The notes beneath the pieces are model-generated. The model was not told the DNA's origin, ran no database searches, and was given only the letters and a program-made list of their open reading frames with translations. DNA of 64,000 nt from Alcanivoracaceae bacterium (lineage in GTDB: Bacteria; Pseudomonadota; Gammaproteobacteria; Pseudomonadales; Alcanivoracaceae): positions 124,001 to 188,000 of the forward strand of contig JAGLCJ010000008.1 of NCBI GenBank assembly GCA_023146255.1. Direction: 5' to 3'. Position numbers and translations under genes: made by a program. Position 1 is the first letter of the stretch. Each line of letters begins with the position of its first letter. Positions 18,269 through 27,989 of this stretch are shown one piece after another.

Positions 18269-19413
18269 GACCGCTCCAGCAGCGCGGCAACAGCTACTGC
18301 TGCGCGCTCGCTGGCGTTGCGGCGCAACTGCTCGTGAATGGCATCAAAGCGGGACACCAGCGCGGCGCCACGGGCGGGATCATCGAGCCAGCCTTCCACG
18401 GCCTTGATCAGGTTTTCCGCCGTCATCTCGCCCTGGATGATTTCCGGTACCACCGATTCACCGGCCAGCAGGTTCGGCAGCCCAACCACATGGGTCACCG
18501 CCAGGGACATGGCGATCCAGTAGGTGATCCAGCCAACCTTGTAGGCAATCACCATCGGCTTTTTCACCAGCAACGCTTCCAGCGTTGCCGTGCCCGAGGC
18601 CAGCAGTACCAGATCGGAAGCGGCCATGGCTTCGCGACTCTGGCCATCAATGATGGTCAGATACTGTCTGCGCTGCTCGCCGCACAACGCATCAATCTGC
18701 TGACGACGGGCCGGGTTTGCCGCCGGCACGACAAAATGCAGCTCCGGCCGGCGTGCGGCCAGCTGGTCAATGACCTGCAGAAACGTTGGCAACAGCATGC
18801 CAACTTCGCCACCACGACTGCCCGGCAACACACTGACCAGCGTGCCGGTTGCCGGCAAGCCGAGCTGTGCACGCAGGGCCACGGCATCCATCCGCATCGG
18901 AATGCGATCGGCCAACGGATGGCCGACAAACTCCACCGGCACATCGTGATCACGATAAAAATCCGCTTCGAACGGCAGCAGCGCCAGCATCAGATCGACG
19001 CTGGCACGAATGCCCTTGATCCGGCCCTTGCGCCAGGCCCATACCGACGGCGACACATAATGGGTGGTGCGAATACCGGCGGCACGCAAGCGGCGCTCGA
19101 TCGGTAAATTGAAATCCGGTGCATCAATGCCGATGCAGACATCCGGCTTTTGCTGAAGCAGGAAATCCACCAGCTGACGGCGCAGACGAAACAGCTCCGG
19201 CAATCGGCCCAGCACCTCGGTGATACCCATCACCGACAGCCGCTCCATGGGGAAAAAACTTTGCAGTCCCTGCTCCGCCATCAGCGTACCGCCGACGCCG
19301 ATAAAACGAATATCAGGATAACGCTGACGCAGCGCCGCCATCAGGCCGGCGCCAAGAATATCGCCGGACTGTTCGCCGGCGATGAGGGCAACGAGTGGCG
19401 AGGAATTCGCCAT
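18265..19413 (-). CDS. lpxB: Lipid-A-disaccharide synthase
   Basis: GT19 enzyme joining UDP-2,3-diacylglucosamine and lipid X to form the lipid A disaccharide at the inner membrane. Landmarks are AGEQSGDILGAGLM, GVGGTLMAEQG, IGIDAPDFNL, HYVSPSVWAWRKGRI, FVGHPLAD, LPGSRGGEV, and LLASGTATLEALLVKKPMVIAYK. The length of 382 residues is normal. It lies between lpxA and rnhB, starting 2 bp after the lpxA stop. Confidence 0.97.
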   Translation of the reverse strand: MANSSPLVALIAGEQSGDILGAGLMAALRQRYPDIRFIGVGGTLMAEQGLQSFFPMERLSVMGITEVLGRLPELFRLRRQLVDFLLQQKPDVCIGIDAPDFNLPIERRLRAAGIRTTHYVSPSVWAWRKGRIKGIRASVDLMLALLPFEADFYRDHDVPVEFVGHPLADRIPMRMDAVALRAQLGLPATGTLVSVLPGSRGGEVGMLLPTFLQVIDQLAARRPELHFVVPAANPARRQQIDALCGEQRRQYLTIIDGQSREAMAASDLVLLASGTATLEALLVKKPMVIAYKVGWITYWIAMSLAVTHVVGLPNLLAGESVVPEIIQGEMTAENLIKAVEGWLDDPARGAALVSRFDAIHEQLRRNASERAAVAVAALLERS

Positions 19414-19415
19414 GA

Positions 19416-20183
19416 TCAGCGGGTGATGCCGCGCTCCGACGCGCGCAGCGAATCAATAAAACGTTGCAGTTCGGCACTGGCCGGCATGGCTTCCAGCTCG
19501 GCGATGGCCTGCTCCAGCGTCAGTCCTTGGCGGTAAACAGTCTTGTAGGCCTGCCGCAGGGAGCTGATGGTGTCCGCACTCCAGCCACGACGACGCATGC
19601 CCTCGAAATTCATGCTGCGGGCTGCGGCGGGATTGCCCCCCACCATCACATAAGCCGGAATGTCCTTGACGATCAGACTGCAGCCGGCAGACATGGCGTA
19701 GGAGCCGATCTTGCAGAACTGATGCACGCCGGTCATGCCGCCGAGAATCACACCGTCACCGATCTGCACATGGCCGGCAATACCGGTGGTGTTGGCAAAA
19801 ATATTGTCGCTGCCGATCATGCAATCGTGGGCCACATGCACCGCCACCATGAGCAGGTTGCGATCACCGATGCGGGTCAGGCTGTTGTCCTGAATGGTGC
19901 CGCGGTGAATGGTGACGTGCTCACGGATAACATTGTCGTCACCGATTTCAAGACGGGTCGGCTCGCCACGGTATTTCTTGTCCTGACATTCCGCACCGAC
20001 GGAAGCGAACTGGAAAATACGGTTGTTGCGACCAATCCGGGTCGGCCCTTCAATCACCACGTGGGAGGCAATCTCGGTGCCGGCACCAATTTCCACGCCC
20101 GGGCCAATGATCGACCAGGGGCCTACCTTGACGTCCGCAGCGAGCTCGGCCTTGGGATCTACAATTGCAGTCGGATGAATCAT
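19416..20183 (-). CDS. lpxA: UDP-N-acetylglucosamine acyltransferase
   Basis: First step of lipid A synthesis: transfers a 3-hydroxyacyl chain from ACP to the 3-OH of UDP-GlcNAc. The protein is a left-handed beta helix built of hexapeptide repeats; HVAHDCMIG carries the catalytic pair (His116 and His119, corresponding to E. coli His122 and His125), and GGMTGVHQFCKIG follows. I chose the ATG at 20183, giving 255 residues beginning IHPTAIVDP; an upstream start would add 11 unsupported residues. Confidence 0.97.
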   Translation of the reverse strand: MIHPTAIVDPKAELAADVKVGPWSIIGPGVEIGAGTEIASHVVIEGPTRIGRNNRIFQFASVGAECQDKKYRGEPTRLEIGDDNVIREHVTIHRGTIQDNSLTRIGDRNLLMVAVHVAHDCMIGSDNIFANTTGIAGHVQIGDGVILGGMTGVHQFCKIGSYAMSAGCSLIVKDIPAYVMVGGNPAAARSMNFEGMRRRGWSADTISSLRQAYKTVYRQGLTLEQAIAELEAMPASAELQRFIDSLRASERGITR

Positions 20184-20281
20184 CGTCCGGTTCCGAAACA
20201 GGTTATTGAGCGGCACTGAAGGTGCCGAAGCGGCCCAGTATAAACTGAACCGTTAATGCTAATTACCTACCAGCGCACAGA

Positions 20282-20716
20282 TCAGAGACGCTTCTCGGCC
20301 ACCAGAAACTCGGCCGACGCCACCAGCTGACCCTCTACCCTCGCCTCACCGGAGAACTTGAGAATATTCCGCTTCACGGTGATATAGCTGGCCTTGAGAA
20401 TCAGTTGATCGCCGGGCACCACCTGACGCTTGAATCGGGCCTTGTCGACGCCGACCAGCAGGTACATGTAGCCGTCATCCGGACGGCGGTTCTCGGTGAC
20501 AAAACCAAGAATACCGGCTGCCTGTGCCAGTGCCTCTACAATCAGCACCCCCGGCATGATCGGCTCACGGGGGAAATGGCCGTTGAAGAACGGCTCATTG
20601 ATCGAGACGTTCTTCACCGCCTCAATGGACACACCCGGGTCTACCTTGATAACCCGGTCGACCAGCAAAAACGGATAGCGGTGGGGAAGAAACTCTCGAA
20701 TCTGGTTAATGTCCAT
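20282..20716 (-). CDS. fabZ: 3-hydroxyacyl-ACP dehydratase FabZ
   Basis: Hotdog-fold dehydratase of the fatty acid elongation cycle. Hallmarks are LPHRYPFLLVDRV near the start (active-site histidine), NEPFFNGHFPREPIMPGVLIVEALAQAAGIL with the catalytic glutamate, and KARFKRQVVPGDQL. I chose the ATG at 20716 (144 residues); the longer frame begins with a TTG at 20731. Its position between lpxD and lpxA is the usual one and lets the cell balance 3-hydroxyacyl-ACP between membrane lipid and lipid A. Confidence 0.97.
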   Translation of the reverse strand: MDINQIREFLPHRYPFLLVDRVIKVDPGVSIEAVKNVSINEPFFNGHFPREPIMPGVLIVEALAQAAGILGFVTENRRPDDGYMYLLVGVDKARFKRQVVPGDQLILKASYITVKRNILKFSGEARVEGQLVASAEFLVAEKRL

Positions 20717-20737
20717 GCAGCTCTCGCACAAGGCAAA

Positions 20738-21766
20738 TCACTTTGCCGGGTTACTGTCATCCAAACGACGCTCAACCGCCTTCAGGCGCTTGGCCATCTC
20801 ATCCAGATGGCGGAAGCGCACCGCATTCCGCCGCCAGGTCTCATGATCGGTCTCGGGCACCCCGGAGGCATAAATGCCTTTCTTGCGAATCGACCCGGAG
20901 ACCATCGACTTACCCATTACCTGCACCTGATCAACGATCTCGATGTGCCCGGCAACGCCCACCTGACCGGCAAAAACGCAAAACCTGCCAATCTGACTGC
21001 TTCCGGCCACGCCCACTTGAGCCGCCATGGCAGTGCCTTCACCAATGGTTACGTTGTGGGCGATGTGTACCTGATTATCGATAATCACGTTGTTACCGAT
21101 TACCGTATCCTCAATGGCGCCACGATCAATGGTCACCCCGGCACCGATATCGCAACTCTCACCGATACGCACCGTGCCAACCTGAGCGATCTTGGTCCAG
21201 CCCTGCCCATTAAACGCAAAGCCGAAGCCATCACAACCGATCACTGAACCGGCCTGAATATTAGTCCGTGCACCGATCTGTGCGCCATGGCAGATTGTAA
21301 CATTCGCTCCGATGCGAACCTGCTCGGCAAGCCTGGCGCCAACACCGATAACGCTGTTGGCCATGACCACCACCCCGGCGCCAATCTCTGCATTCGCCTC
21401 CACTACCACGCCGGCAGCAATGCTGGCTGACTCATCAATCTGTGCGCTGGGGTCAACAATTGCTCGCGGATGAACTCCGGCTACCGCAACCGGCGCAATA
21501 TCAAAGCGCTGACTGATAACGGCGAAAGCAAGATGCGGATCACTGACCACCAACACTGGCACCGGTGATTCATCTGCATGCTCAGCACGGCAGATAACCG
21601 CAGCCGCCCGGGTTTCCTTGAGCTGAGCCCGATAGCGGGGATTGGTTAAAAAGCTGATCTGCCCGGAGTTGGCACCCTTCAAGGTGCCAAGCCCCGACAC
21701 CTGCACAGACGGATCTCCGCGCAGCTCGGCTTTCAACAGTTCAGCAATTTCCGCCAGCGTCATCAT
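20738..21766 (-). CDS. lpxD: UDP-3-O-(3-hydroxyacyl)glucosamine N-acyltransferase
   Basis: Third lipid A step: adds the N-linked 3-hydroxyacyl chain. The N-terminal uridine-binding domain carries GANSGQISFLTNPRY; the hexapeptide beta-helix follows with the catalytic histidine in DNQVHIAHNVTIGEGTAMA, and the C-terminal helical tail (DEMAKRLKAVERRL) contacts ACP in the family. The length of 342 residues is normal. Two adjacent ATG codons open the frame (21766 and 21763). It starts 10 bp after the skp stop. Confidence 0.97.
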   Translation of the reverse strand: MMTLAEIAELLKAELRGDPSVQVSGLGTLKGANSGQISFLTNPRYRAQLKETRAAAVICRAEHADESPVPVLVVSDPHLAFAVISQRFDIAPVAVAGVHPRAIVDPSAQIDESASIAAGVVVEANAEIGAGVVVMANSVIGVGARLAEQVRIGANVTICHGAQIGARTNIQAGSVIGCDGFGFAFNGQGWTKIAQVGTVRIGESCDIGAGVTIDRGAIEDTVIGNNVIIDNQVHIAHNVTIGEGTAMAAQVGVAGSSQIGRFCVFAGQVGVAGHIEIVDQVQVMGKSMVSGSIRKKGIYASGVPETDHETWRRNAVRFRHLDEMAKRLKAVERRLDDSNPAK

Positions 21767-21776
21767 CTGCAGTGCC

Positions 21777-22277
21777 TTACTTCATCTTGTTGATCTGTTT
21801 GGTCACATCATCAGTGATATCAACCGACTGAGAGGAGAACAACACGGCCTGCTTGACCAGCACCAGCTCATAGCCCTTTTCCTTGGACAGATCGGCAACC
21901 GCCTTTTCCAGCTTTGGCGACATGGCAGCCTGCAATTCTTCCTGGCTTTGCTGCAGACGTTGTTGTACCAACTGCTGCAGGGAGCGGAACTCAATCATCT
22001 TGGCATCGCGCTCATCGGTCAGCGCCTGACCCTGATCCCGACTCATTGCCACACCTTCGTTTTTAAGACGCTCTTCAATCTTCATAATGTCGTCACGCAG
22101 CTTACGCAGCTTGTTTTCCTGCCCCTGCATATCTGACTGAAATTTGCTGATTCGGGCTTTGACTTCTTCTGTTCCGCCCAATGCACGCTCGGGGTCGACG
22201 ACAACAATTTTCGGCTCTGCGAAAGCCAACATTGGCAAAAGCAGCAGTGCAGCAGCAAGCATCTTCATTGTTTTCAT
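21777..22277 (-). CDS. skp: Periplasmic chaperone Skp/OmpH
   Basis: Holdase that escorts unfolded outer-membrane proteins through the periplasm to BamA, whose gene is just upstream. The signal peptide spans roughly residues 1-21 (hydrophobic core LAAALLLLPM, cleavage after AFA). The mature part begins with a beta strand (KIVVVDPERAL) and then two long charged helices typical of the tentacles, followed by YELVLVKQAVLFSS. The ATG at 22277 has AGGAG upstream and gives 166 residues; the longer frame is not supported. Confidence 0.93.
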   Translation of the reverse strand: MKTMKMLAAALLLLPMLAFAEPKIVVVDPERALGGTEEVKARISKFQSDMQGQENKLRKLRDDIMKIEERLKNEGVAMSRDQGQALTDERDAKMIEFRSLQQLVQQRLQQSQEELQAAMSPKLEKAVADLSKEKGYELVLVKQAVLFSSQSVDITDDVTKQINKMK

Positions 22278-22287
22278 TTTGAGTCTC

Positions 22288-24669
22288 CTAGAAAGTCTGT
22301 CCAAGGGAGAACTGAAACACTTCCGTGTCGTCTCCCGGTTCTTTGCCAATTGGCTTGGCAAAACTGAAGCCCAGCGGACCGATGGCGGTCAGCCAGCTTA
22401 ATCCAACCCCGGCAGAGTACCGAACCGGATCAGGATCAAATTCAAAGCCGCTCGGACCGGTAATCTCTGTCTGCCATACATTGCCGGCATCTGCAAAGAA
22501 AAATGTCCTCACGCTGCGACTGTCGGGCGCAAAGGGTGGCGGGAACATCAATTCCAGACCGACTTCCGCCAGCAGGTTACCGCCGACCGGGTCAGGGTCC
22601 GTATCCTTAACACAGTTCAGCGGGTCGCTATCGCAGAGTGCCTCGGACTGGAATGTTGGCGATCTCGGCCCCAGGGAGCGAGCACGAAAACCGCGTACCG
22701 AACCGATACCGCCGGAGTAATAGTTCTCATAGAACGGCAACAGCAGATCACTACCATAACCGTCACCAAAGGCTACATCGCTTCTCGCTCGCAAGGTCCA
22801 GCGACGACTGACCGGGAAATACCTCTGCCCAGCCCAGGACACCTTATAGAACAGGTAATCACTTCCCGGCACCGCAACTTCCGCAGAAACATTCTGAGAC
22901 CAGCCACGATCCGGGAATACGCCACGGTTAAGGGTGCTCATTTGCCAGCTGCCATTCAGTTTCAGCGACTGGAACTTACTGCGGCCCTCACGATTAAGGA
23001 ACTCCTGAATCTCATAAGCGACAAACGACCCTGTGACAATATCCAGCTCATCAACACCAAAGCCGAAATTAAGCCGCGCGTACTCCGAAATCGGGTAGCC
23101 ATAGCTGACAGCGCCGCCGAGCCGGTTGGCGCCATACTCGGTAATGGTGGTCTCACTGAAATCGGTTTCTGTATAGAAGAAACTGAATCCACGACTTACC
23201 CCGTCCAGCGTGTAATAAGGATTCAGGTAGGAGAAGTTGTAACTATCGCGAACTTCGCTGCGACTGACTGCAAAGGAAACCCGGTTTCCGGTTCCCATAT
23301 AATTGTTCTGGCTGACATTGGCGCCGAAGATAAAGCCACTGGCATCCGAAAAGCCGACATTGGCACCGATTGAACCAGACGGTTGCTCCTCGACCTTGTA
23401 GACCACATCGACAAGATCTTCCGCACCCGGGACTCTTGGTGTTTCCGCTTCGACGTTGCTGAAAAAACCAAGCCGCTGCAGACGCTGGCGGGAAAGGTCT
23501 ATCAGTGCACTATTCGCCGGGGCCTGCTCAAACTGCCTCAGCTCTCGCCGCAACACCTCATCAATGGTCTTGTTATTGCCGACAAAGCCGATTCGACGCA
23601 CGTACACCTTGCGCCCGGGATTAACGAAAAAGGTGACGTCTACCGTCTCGCTATCCTCATCGGTTTCAGTAAAGCTGTTGACCTCGGCAAAGGTATAGCC
23701 TTCGTTACCCAGACGTCGAGTCAACAGATCCGACGTATAGGTAAGAAGCTGCTGAGAGAACACCTGGCCCTCGCGCACCACCAGCAGAGGCGTCAGCTCC
23801 GCTTCATCCACCACCAGATCACCCTGCAGCTTGACGTTGCGGACTGTGTAGCGCTTGCCCTCGTCCACATTCATGGCAATGTAGACTTCACGACGATCCG
23901 GGGTAACTGCAACCTGCGTAGACTCCACCGACACGTTCACATAACCACGGTCAAGGTAGAAGGATCGCAAGCGCTCCAGGTCACCACCAAGACGCTCACG
24001 GGAATACTTGTCATCTCCCTTGAAGAACGAAAACATGTGCGACGAACTGAGTTGAAAATCCTTCAGTAGCTCTTCATCGGTGAATGCCTTGTTGCCAACC
24101 ACGTTGATGTCGCGGATACGAGCAGGTTTGCCTTCGTAGATCTTGATGCTCAAAGCGATGCGATTACGCGGCAAAGGTACCGATTCGGTTTCAATAGTGG
24201 CCCCGTATCGACCCTGAGCAACATATTGCCGTTCCAGCTCGCCGGTAATGCCTTCCAGCGTTGAACGACGAAATACTTCGCCAGCGGTCAGCCCGGCGGC
24301 CTTCAACCCCTTGAGCAGCTCTTCGGTATCAATCGATTTGTTGCCGGTAATGTCTATTTTGGCAATGGATGGACGCTCCTGAACGATGACCACCAGCACG
24401 TCACCATCACGAGCCAGCTGGACATCATCAAAATCGCCGCTGCCATAAAGACTTCGCGCCGCATCGGCAAGCCTGCCGGTATCAATCTGGTCGCCCTTCT
24501 GGATCGCCAGATGACGAAACACGCGCTCCACCGGCAATCGTTGCAAACCCTCGACACGGATATCAGAGACCCGGAACGGGATCATCTCTGCAACCCCGAG
24601 GGAGGCCGTCAGCAAGCAGCAGAAACCGATAACAGCAACAACAAGGCGCAAAAAAAATCCCCCGCGCAT
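22288..24669 (-). CDS. bamA: Outer membrane protein assembly factor BamA
   Basis: Omp85-family core of the BAM complex that inserts beta-barrel proteins into the outer membrane. The signal peptide occupies about residues 1-27, five POTRA domains follow (first one FRVSDIRVEGLQRLPVERVF), then a C-terminal 16-strand barrel with the conserved VRGFRARSLGPR loop and a final aromatic residue (SLGQTF). I chose the ATG at 24669 (793 residues), which overlaps the rseP stop by one base (TGATG); a GTG one codon upstream is also possible. Confidence 0.97.
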   Translation of the reverse strand: MRGGFFLRLVVAVIGFCCLLTASLGVAEMIPFRVSDIRVEGLQRLPVERVFRHLAIQKGDQIDTGRLADAARSLYGSGDFDDVQLARDGDVLVVIVQERPSIAKIDITGNKSIDTEELLKGLKAAGLTAGEVFRRSTLEGITGELERQYVAQGRYGATIETESVPLPRNRIALSIKIYEGKPARIRDINVVGNKAFTDEELLKDFQLSSSHMFSFFKGDDKYSRERLGGDLERLRSFYLDRGYVNVSVESTQVAVTPDRREVYIAMNVDEGKRYTVRNVKLQGDLVVDEAELTPLLVVREGQVFSQQLLTYTSDLLTRRLGNEGYTFAEVNSFTETDEDSETVDVTFFVNPGRKVYVRRIGFVGNNKTIDEVLRRELRQFEQAPANSALIDLSRQRLQRLGFFSNVEAETPRVPGAEDLVDVVYKVEEQPSGSIGANVGFSDASGFIFGANVSQNNYMGTGNRVSFAVSRSEVRDSYNFSYLNPYYTLDGVSRGFSFFYTETDFSETTITEYGANRLGGAVSYGYPISEYARLNFGFGVDELDIVTGSFVAYEIQEFLNREGRSKFQSLKLNGSWQMSTLNRGVFPDRGWSQNVSAEVAVPGSDYLFYKVSWAGQRYFPVSRRWTLRARSDVAFGDGYGSDLLLPFYENYYSGGIGSVRGFRARSLGPRSPTFQSEALCDSDPLNCVKDTDPDPVGGNLLAEVGLELMFPPPFAPDSRSVRTFFFADAGNVWQTEITGPSGFEFDPDPVRYSAGVGLSWLTAIGPLGFSFAKPIGKEPGDDTEVFQFSLGQTF

Positions 24670-25985
24670 CACTTCAGCAACCTGAAAATATCGTTGCCGA
24701 CTGCAAACACCATCAGCCCCAGCACCAGCACCATGCCAACACTCTGGGCCGCCATCAGAAAACGTTCCGGCAGATCACGGCGAATAATCATTTCCACCAC
24801 GCCGAACACGATCCAGCCACCATCCAGCATCGGCACCGGCATCAGGTTAATAACGCCGAGACTGACACTGAAGAAAGCCAGGAACAGCAGGAATGTGGCT
24901 ACACCCACCGCGGCGGTTTCGCCGGCAGCCTGGGCAATGGTCAGCGGCCCGCCCAGCGTCTTCACCGACAGCTCGCCAGTGAACAGCTTGGTAATGGCAC
25001 CGACGATCATGGTGGTCTGTTGCCAGACCCGACGACCCGCCTCCGGCAAAGCCGACAGCGGACCATAATGAATCTGCCGCATGCCGGCAATGCCAATGCC
25101 GGCACGGCCGACCACTTCTTCGCCCGCGCTAACCGCTTCCGGCACCAGCGTCAGTGACAGCCGCTCGCCATCACGACTGACATCAAGGGTCAGCTCAATG
25201 TCCGGATTGGCGCGAATCCGCTCCACCCACTCCGCCCAGTTCGCCACCGGCTCGCCATCCACCGCCAGCACCCGGTCTCCGACTCGCAATCCGGCCTGTT
25301 CTGCCGGGCTACCCGCCAGCACACTGCCAGCAATCGCCTGCGGCGGTTGCGCGGCCAGGCCCAGCACGGTGAAGGGGTTGTCCTCCTGCTGCGCAGCCCA
25401 GGCGTGAATCGGCAGTAGCACATCGCGGCGCTCTCCGTCCGCAGACATCACCGTCAACCGCAACTCTCGTTGCTCTCCGGCATACCGAATCAATTCGCTG
25501 GTCACTGCCTGCCAGGTCGGCGTCGGCTGTCCTTCGATCGCCAGCAGCTCATCGCCACTGCGCAGCCCGGCCTGTTCAACTGCCGTATCCGGCTTGATCT
25601 CGCCAATCACCGGGATACGACCGGTCTCTCCACCCAACAACACCAGCCAGTAGAGCAGGAACGCAAGAACCAGATTGGCAGCCGGGCCTGCGGCATAGAC
25701 GATGACTCGCTGCCAGGCTGGCTTGCCGGAAAACTCTACGGCCTGCTCCTCCGGCGCAATCTCGCAGTCACGGCGGTCGAGCGGCTTGACGTAGCCGCCC
25801 AATGGAATCGCAGAAATGACAAAATCAGTACCAGCCCGATCACGCCAGCCAAGCAGCTTCGGCCCGAAGCCAATGGAGAACTTCAACACCCGCACGTTGA
25901 ACAGGCGCATGGCCAGATAGTGGCCAAACTCATGAATCGCCACGATCACGATAATGGTGACGATAAAGGCCAGCAGCGTCTGCAT
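24669..25985 (-). CDS. rseP: Site-2 intramembrane metalloprotease RseP
   Basis: Cleaves the anti-sigma factor RseA within the membrane during the sigma-E envelope stress response. The zinc motif HEFGH is at residues 18-22 in the first membrane helix; two PDZ domains follow in the periplasm (around GLRSGDELLAIEG and GLRVGDRVLAVDGEPV), and the second catalytic motif NLMPVPMLDGGW is in a C-terminal helix. The length of 438 residues is normal. The start overlaps the dxr stop by one base. The dxr-rseP-bamA-skp order links stress sensing with outer-membrane assembly. Confidence 0.96.
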   Translation of the reverse strand: MQTLLAFIVTIIVIVAIHEFGHYLAMRLFNVRVLKFSIGFGPKLLGWRDRAGTDFVISAIPLGGYVKPLDRRDCEIAPEEQAVEFSGKPAWQRVIVYAAGPAANLVLAFLLYWLVLLGGETGRIPVIGEIKPDTAVEQAGLRSGDELLAIEGQPTPTWQAVTSELIRYAGEQRELRLTVMSADGERRDVLLPIHAWAAQQEDNPFTVLGLAAQPPQAIAGSVLAGSPAEQAGLRVGDRVLAVDGEPVANWAEWVERIRANPDIELTLDVSRDGERLSLTLVPEAVSAGEEVVGRAGIGIAGMRQIHYGPLSALPEAGRRVWQQTTMIVGAITKLFTGELSVKTLGGPLTIAQAAGETAAVGVATFLLFLAFFSVSLGVINLMPVPMLDGGWIVFGVVEMIIRRDLPERFLMAAQSVGMVLVLGLMVFAVGNDIFRLLK

Positions 25986-27175
25986 CAGTGCACAACTCCG
26001 CCGTGACGACTGATCCAGTCGCCGGCATGGGCGCGGCTGATCCGGTCCGCGTCAAAAATTTCTTCCAGACTGCGACAGGCAACCGCGCCGCAATGTTGCA
26101 AGGCATCGTCAACGCAGGCGGCAATACCCATAAACGAGAGTTTCTGATCAAGGAATGCCTGCACCGCCACTTCATTGGCAGCATTCAGCACGGCACTGGC
26201 GGCGCCACCGGCTCGCAACGCCTCACGGGCAAGATGCAGACAGGGAAACCGCTCGAGGTCCGGCGCTTCAAAAGTCAGTTGCGAAAGAGCGAGAAAATCG
26301 ATTCGCGGGGCGCCGGAGGCAATGCGCTGCGGCCAGGCCAGGCCACAGGCTATCGGCGTGCGCATGTCCGGTGTGCCAAGCTGGGCCAGCACCGAACCGT
26401 CTTCGTATTCCACCATGGAATGCACCACACTCTGCGGATGAACCACCACATCAATACGTGACTCATCCAGCGCAAATAACCAGCTCGCCTCGATCAGCTC
26501 CAGCCCCTTGTTCATCAGGGTAGCGGAGTCGACCGAAATCTTCGGCCCCATATCCCAGTTCGGGTGTTTCAGTGCTTCCGCCACTGTCACCTGTTGCAGC
26601 GACTCGGCGCTGTGATTACGAAACGGACCACCGGAAGCCGTCAGCAGCAACCGACGCACCCCGTTCAGTGACCGGCCCGACTCAGGCAGACACTGGAAGA
26701 TGGCATTGTGTTCCGAATCCAGCGGAATCAACTCCGCGCCATGCTGACGCACGGCATCCATAAACAACTTACCGGTGACCACCAGCGCTTCCTTGTTGGC
26801 CAGCAGGATGCGCTTACCGGCCCGTACCGCCGCCAGCGTTGGTCTGATCCCGGCAGCGCCGACAATGGCCGCCACTACCACATCGGTCTCGACGGACTCG
26901 GCCACCTGCTCCAGCGCCCGATCACCTTCCAGTACCTCGGTCTGCGACCCGAGCTCTCGCAGATGGTTCCGGAGCAGCGCAGCGGCAGCAGCATCTCGCA
27001 GCACCGCATAACGCGGCCGATGCTTGAGACACAGCTCGGCAAGCGGCTGCCACTTGGTGAACGCAGCCAGCGCGAACACCTGATAGCGCTCCGGGTGCAA
27101 CGCCAGCACCTCCAGCGTCTGCACGCCGATGCTGCCAGTGGCGCCAAGCACGGTGACCCGCTGCACTTCAGACAC
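25985..27175 (-). CDS. dxr: 1-deoxy-D-xylulose 5-phosphate reductoisomerase
   Basis: First committed MEP-pathway step, NADPH-dependent. The nucleotide-binding loop is LGATGSIGVQTLEVL at residues 9-23; LANKEALVVTG, ELIPLDSEHNAIFQCL, LTASGGPFRNHS and KISVDSATLMNKGLELIEASWLF carry the substrate and metal-binding residues. The start is a GTG at 27175, which overlaps cdsA by 8 bp; no suitable ATG is present before the Rossmann motif. The length of 396 residues is normal. Confidence 0.97.
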   Translation of the reverse strand: MSEVQRVTVLGATGSIGVQTLEVLALHPERYQVFALAAFTKWQPLAELCLKHRPRYAVLRDAAAAALLRNHLRELGSQTEVLEGDRALEQVAESVETDVVVAAIVGAAGIRPTLAAVRAGKRILLANKEALVVTGKLFMDAVRQHGAELIPLDSEHNAIFQCLPESGRSLNGVRRLLLTASGGPFRNHSAESLQQVTVAEALKHPNWDMGPKISVDSATLMNKGLELIEASWLFALDESRIDVVVHPQSVVHSMVEYEDGSVLAQLGTPDMRTPIACGLAWPQRIASGAPRIDFLALSQLTFEAPDLERFPCLHLAREALRAGGAASAVLNAANEVAVQAFLDQKLSFMGIAACVDDALQHCGAVACRSLEEIFDADRISRAHAGDWISRHGGVVH

Positions 27176-27989
27176 CCCCGGGCAACCCGGCCTGACTAAG
27201 CGCCATCAGTGCCACCGGCAGGGCTGCGGTAACGCTGTCGATACGATCGAGCATGCCGCCGTGACCGGGAAGAATGGTACCGCTGTCCTTCACTCCGGCC
27301 TCGCGCTTGACCATGCTTTCAAACAGATCACCGAGCGCCGAAGCCAGCACCGTCACCAGCGCCACCAGCAACAGCAGCAGGCGATTGCCTTCCACCGGCG
27401 CCTGCCAGGCCACCAGCGCCACCACCGCCAGGGCCAGCGCCACGCCGCCAATCAATCCTTCGATGGTTTTGCCCGGACTGACTTTCGGCGCCAGCTTGTG
27501 CCTGCCGAACGCACGGCCGGCGAAATAGGCACCGGTATCTGCGGCCCAGACCCAAAGCAGAATAAACAGCAACGCCCAGGGACCGGCGAGGCCCAGTGCG
27601 CCCTGCGACTGCACCTGCACCAGCGCCGCCCAGGACGGCACCAGCAAGGCATAGCCAATCAGCACCAGCTTCCAGGGCGCCCGCCAGTAACGGGAACTAC
27701 CCGGATACCTCAACACCAGTAGCAATGCACCGACCCACACCAGCGGCACCCAGCTCAGCAGCCAGACCGGACGGAACCATTCCGCCGCCACCAGCAGCGC
27801 CGCCAGCGACAGAACCCAGACCACCCTCAACGTCTTGTTCAGGCCACCGACCATGGCCGACCATTCCCAACCGGCAGCGAGGAAAAATGCCGCCGCCACC
27901 AGCGCGAAGGCCTGCCGCTCGAGCAGGAACAAGGCGCCGAGCACAATCGGTAACAGTACCAGCGCAGTGATGATGCGCAGCTTTAACAT
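27168..27989 (-). CDS. cdsA: Phosphatidate cytidylyltransferase
   Basis: Makes CDP-diacylglycerol from phosphatidic acid and CTP, the branch point for all phospholipids. The protein has about seven membrane segments and ends with the family signature KREAGVKDSGTILPGHGGML followed by DRIDS; AFGRHKLAPKVSPGKTIEG is the other conserved stretch. The length of 273 residues is normal. The start overlaps the uppS stop by one base (TGATG). Confidence 0.96.
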   Translation of the reverse strand: MLKLRIITALVLLPIVLGALFLLERQAFALVAAAFFLAAGWEWSAMVGGLNKTLRVVWVLSLAALLVAAEWFRPVWLLSWVPLVWVGALLLVLRYPGSSRYWRAPWKLVLIGYALLVPSWAALVQVQSQGALGLAGPWALLFILLWVWAADTGAYFAGRAFGRHKLAPKVSPGKTIEGLIGGVALALAVVALVAWQAPVEGNRLLLLLVALVTVLASALGDLFESMVKREAGVKDSGTILPGHGGMLDRIDSVTAALPVALMALSQAGLPGGV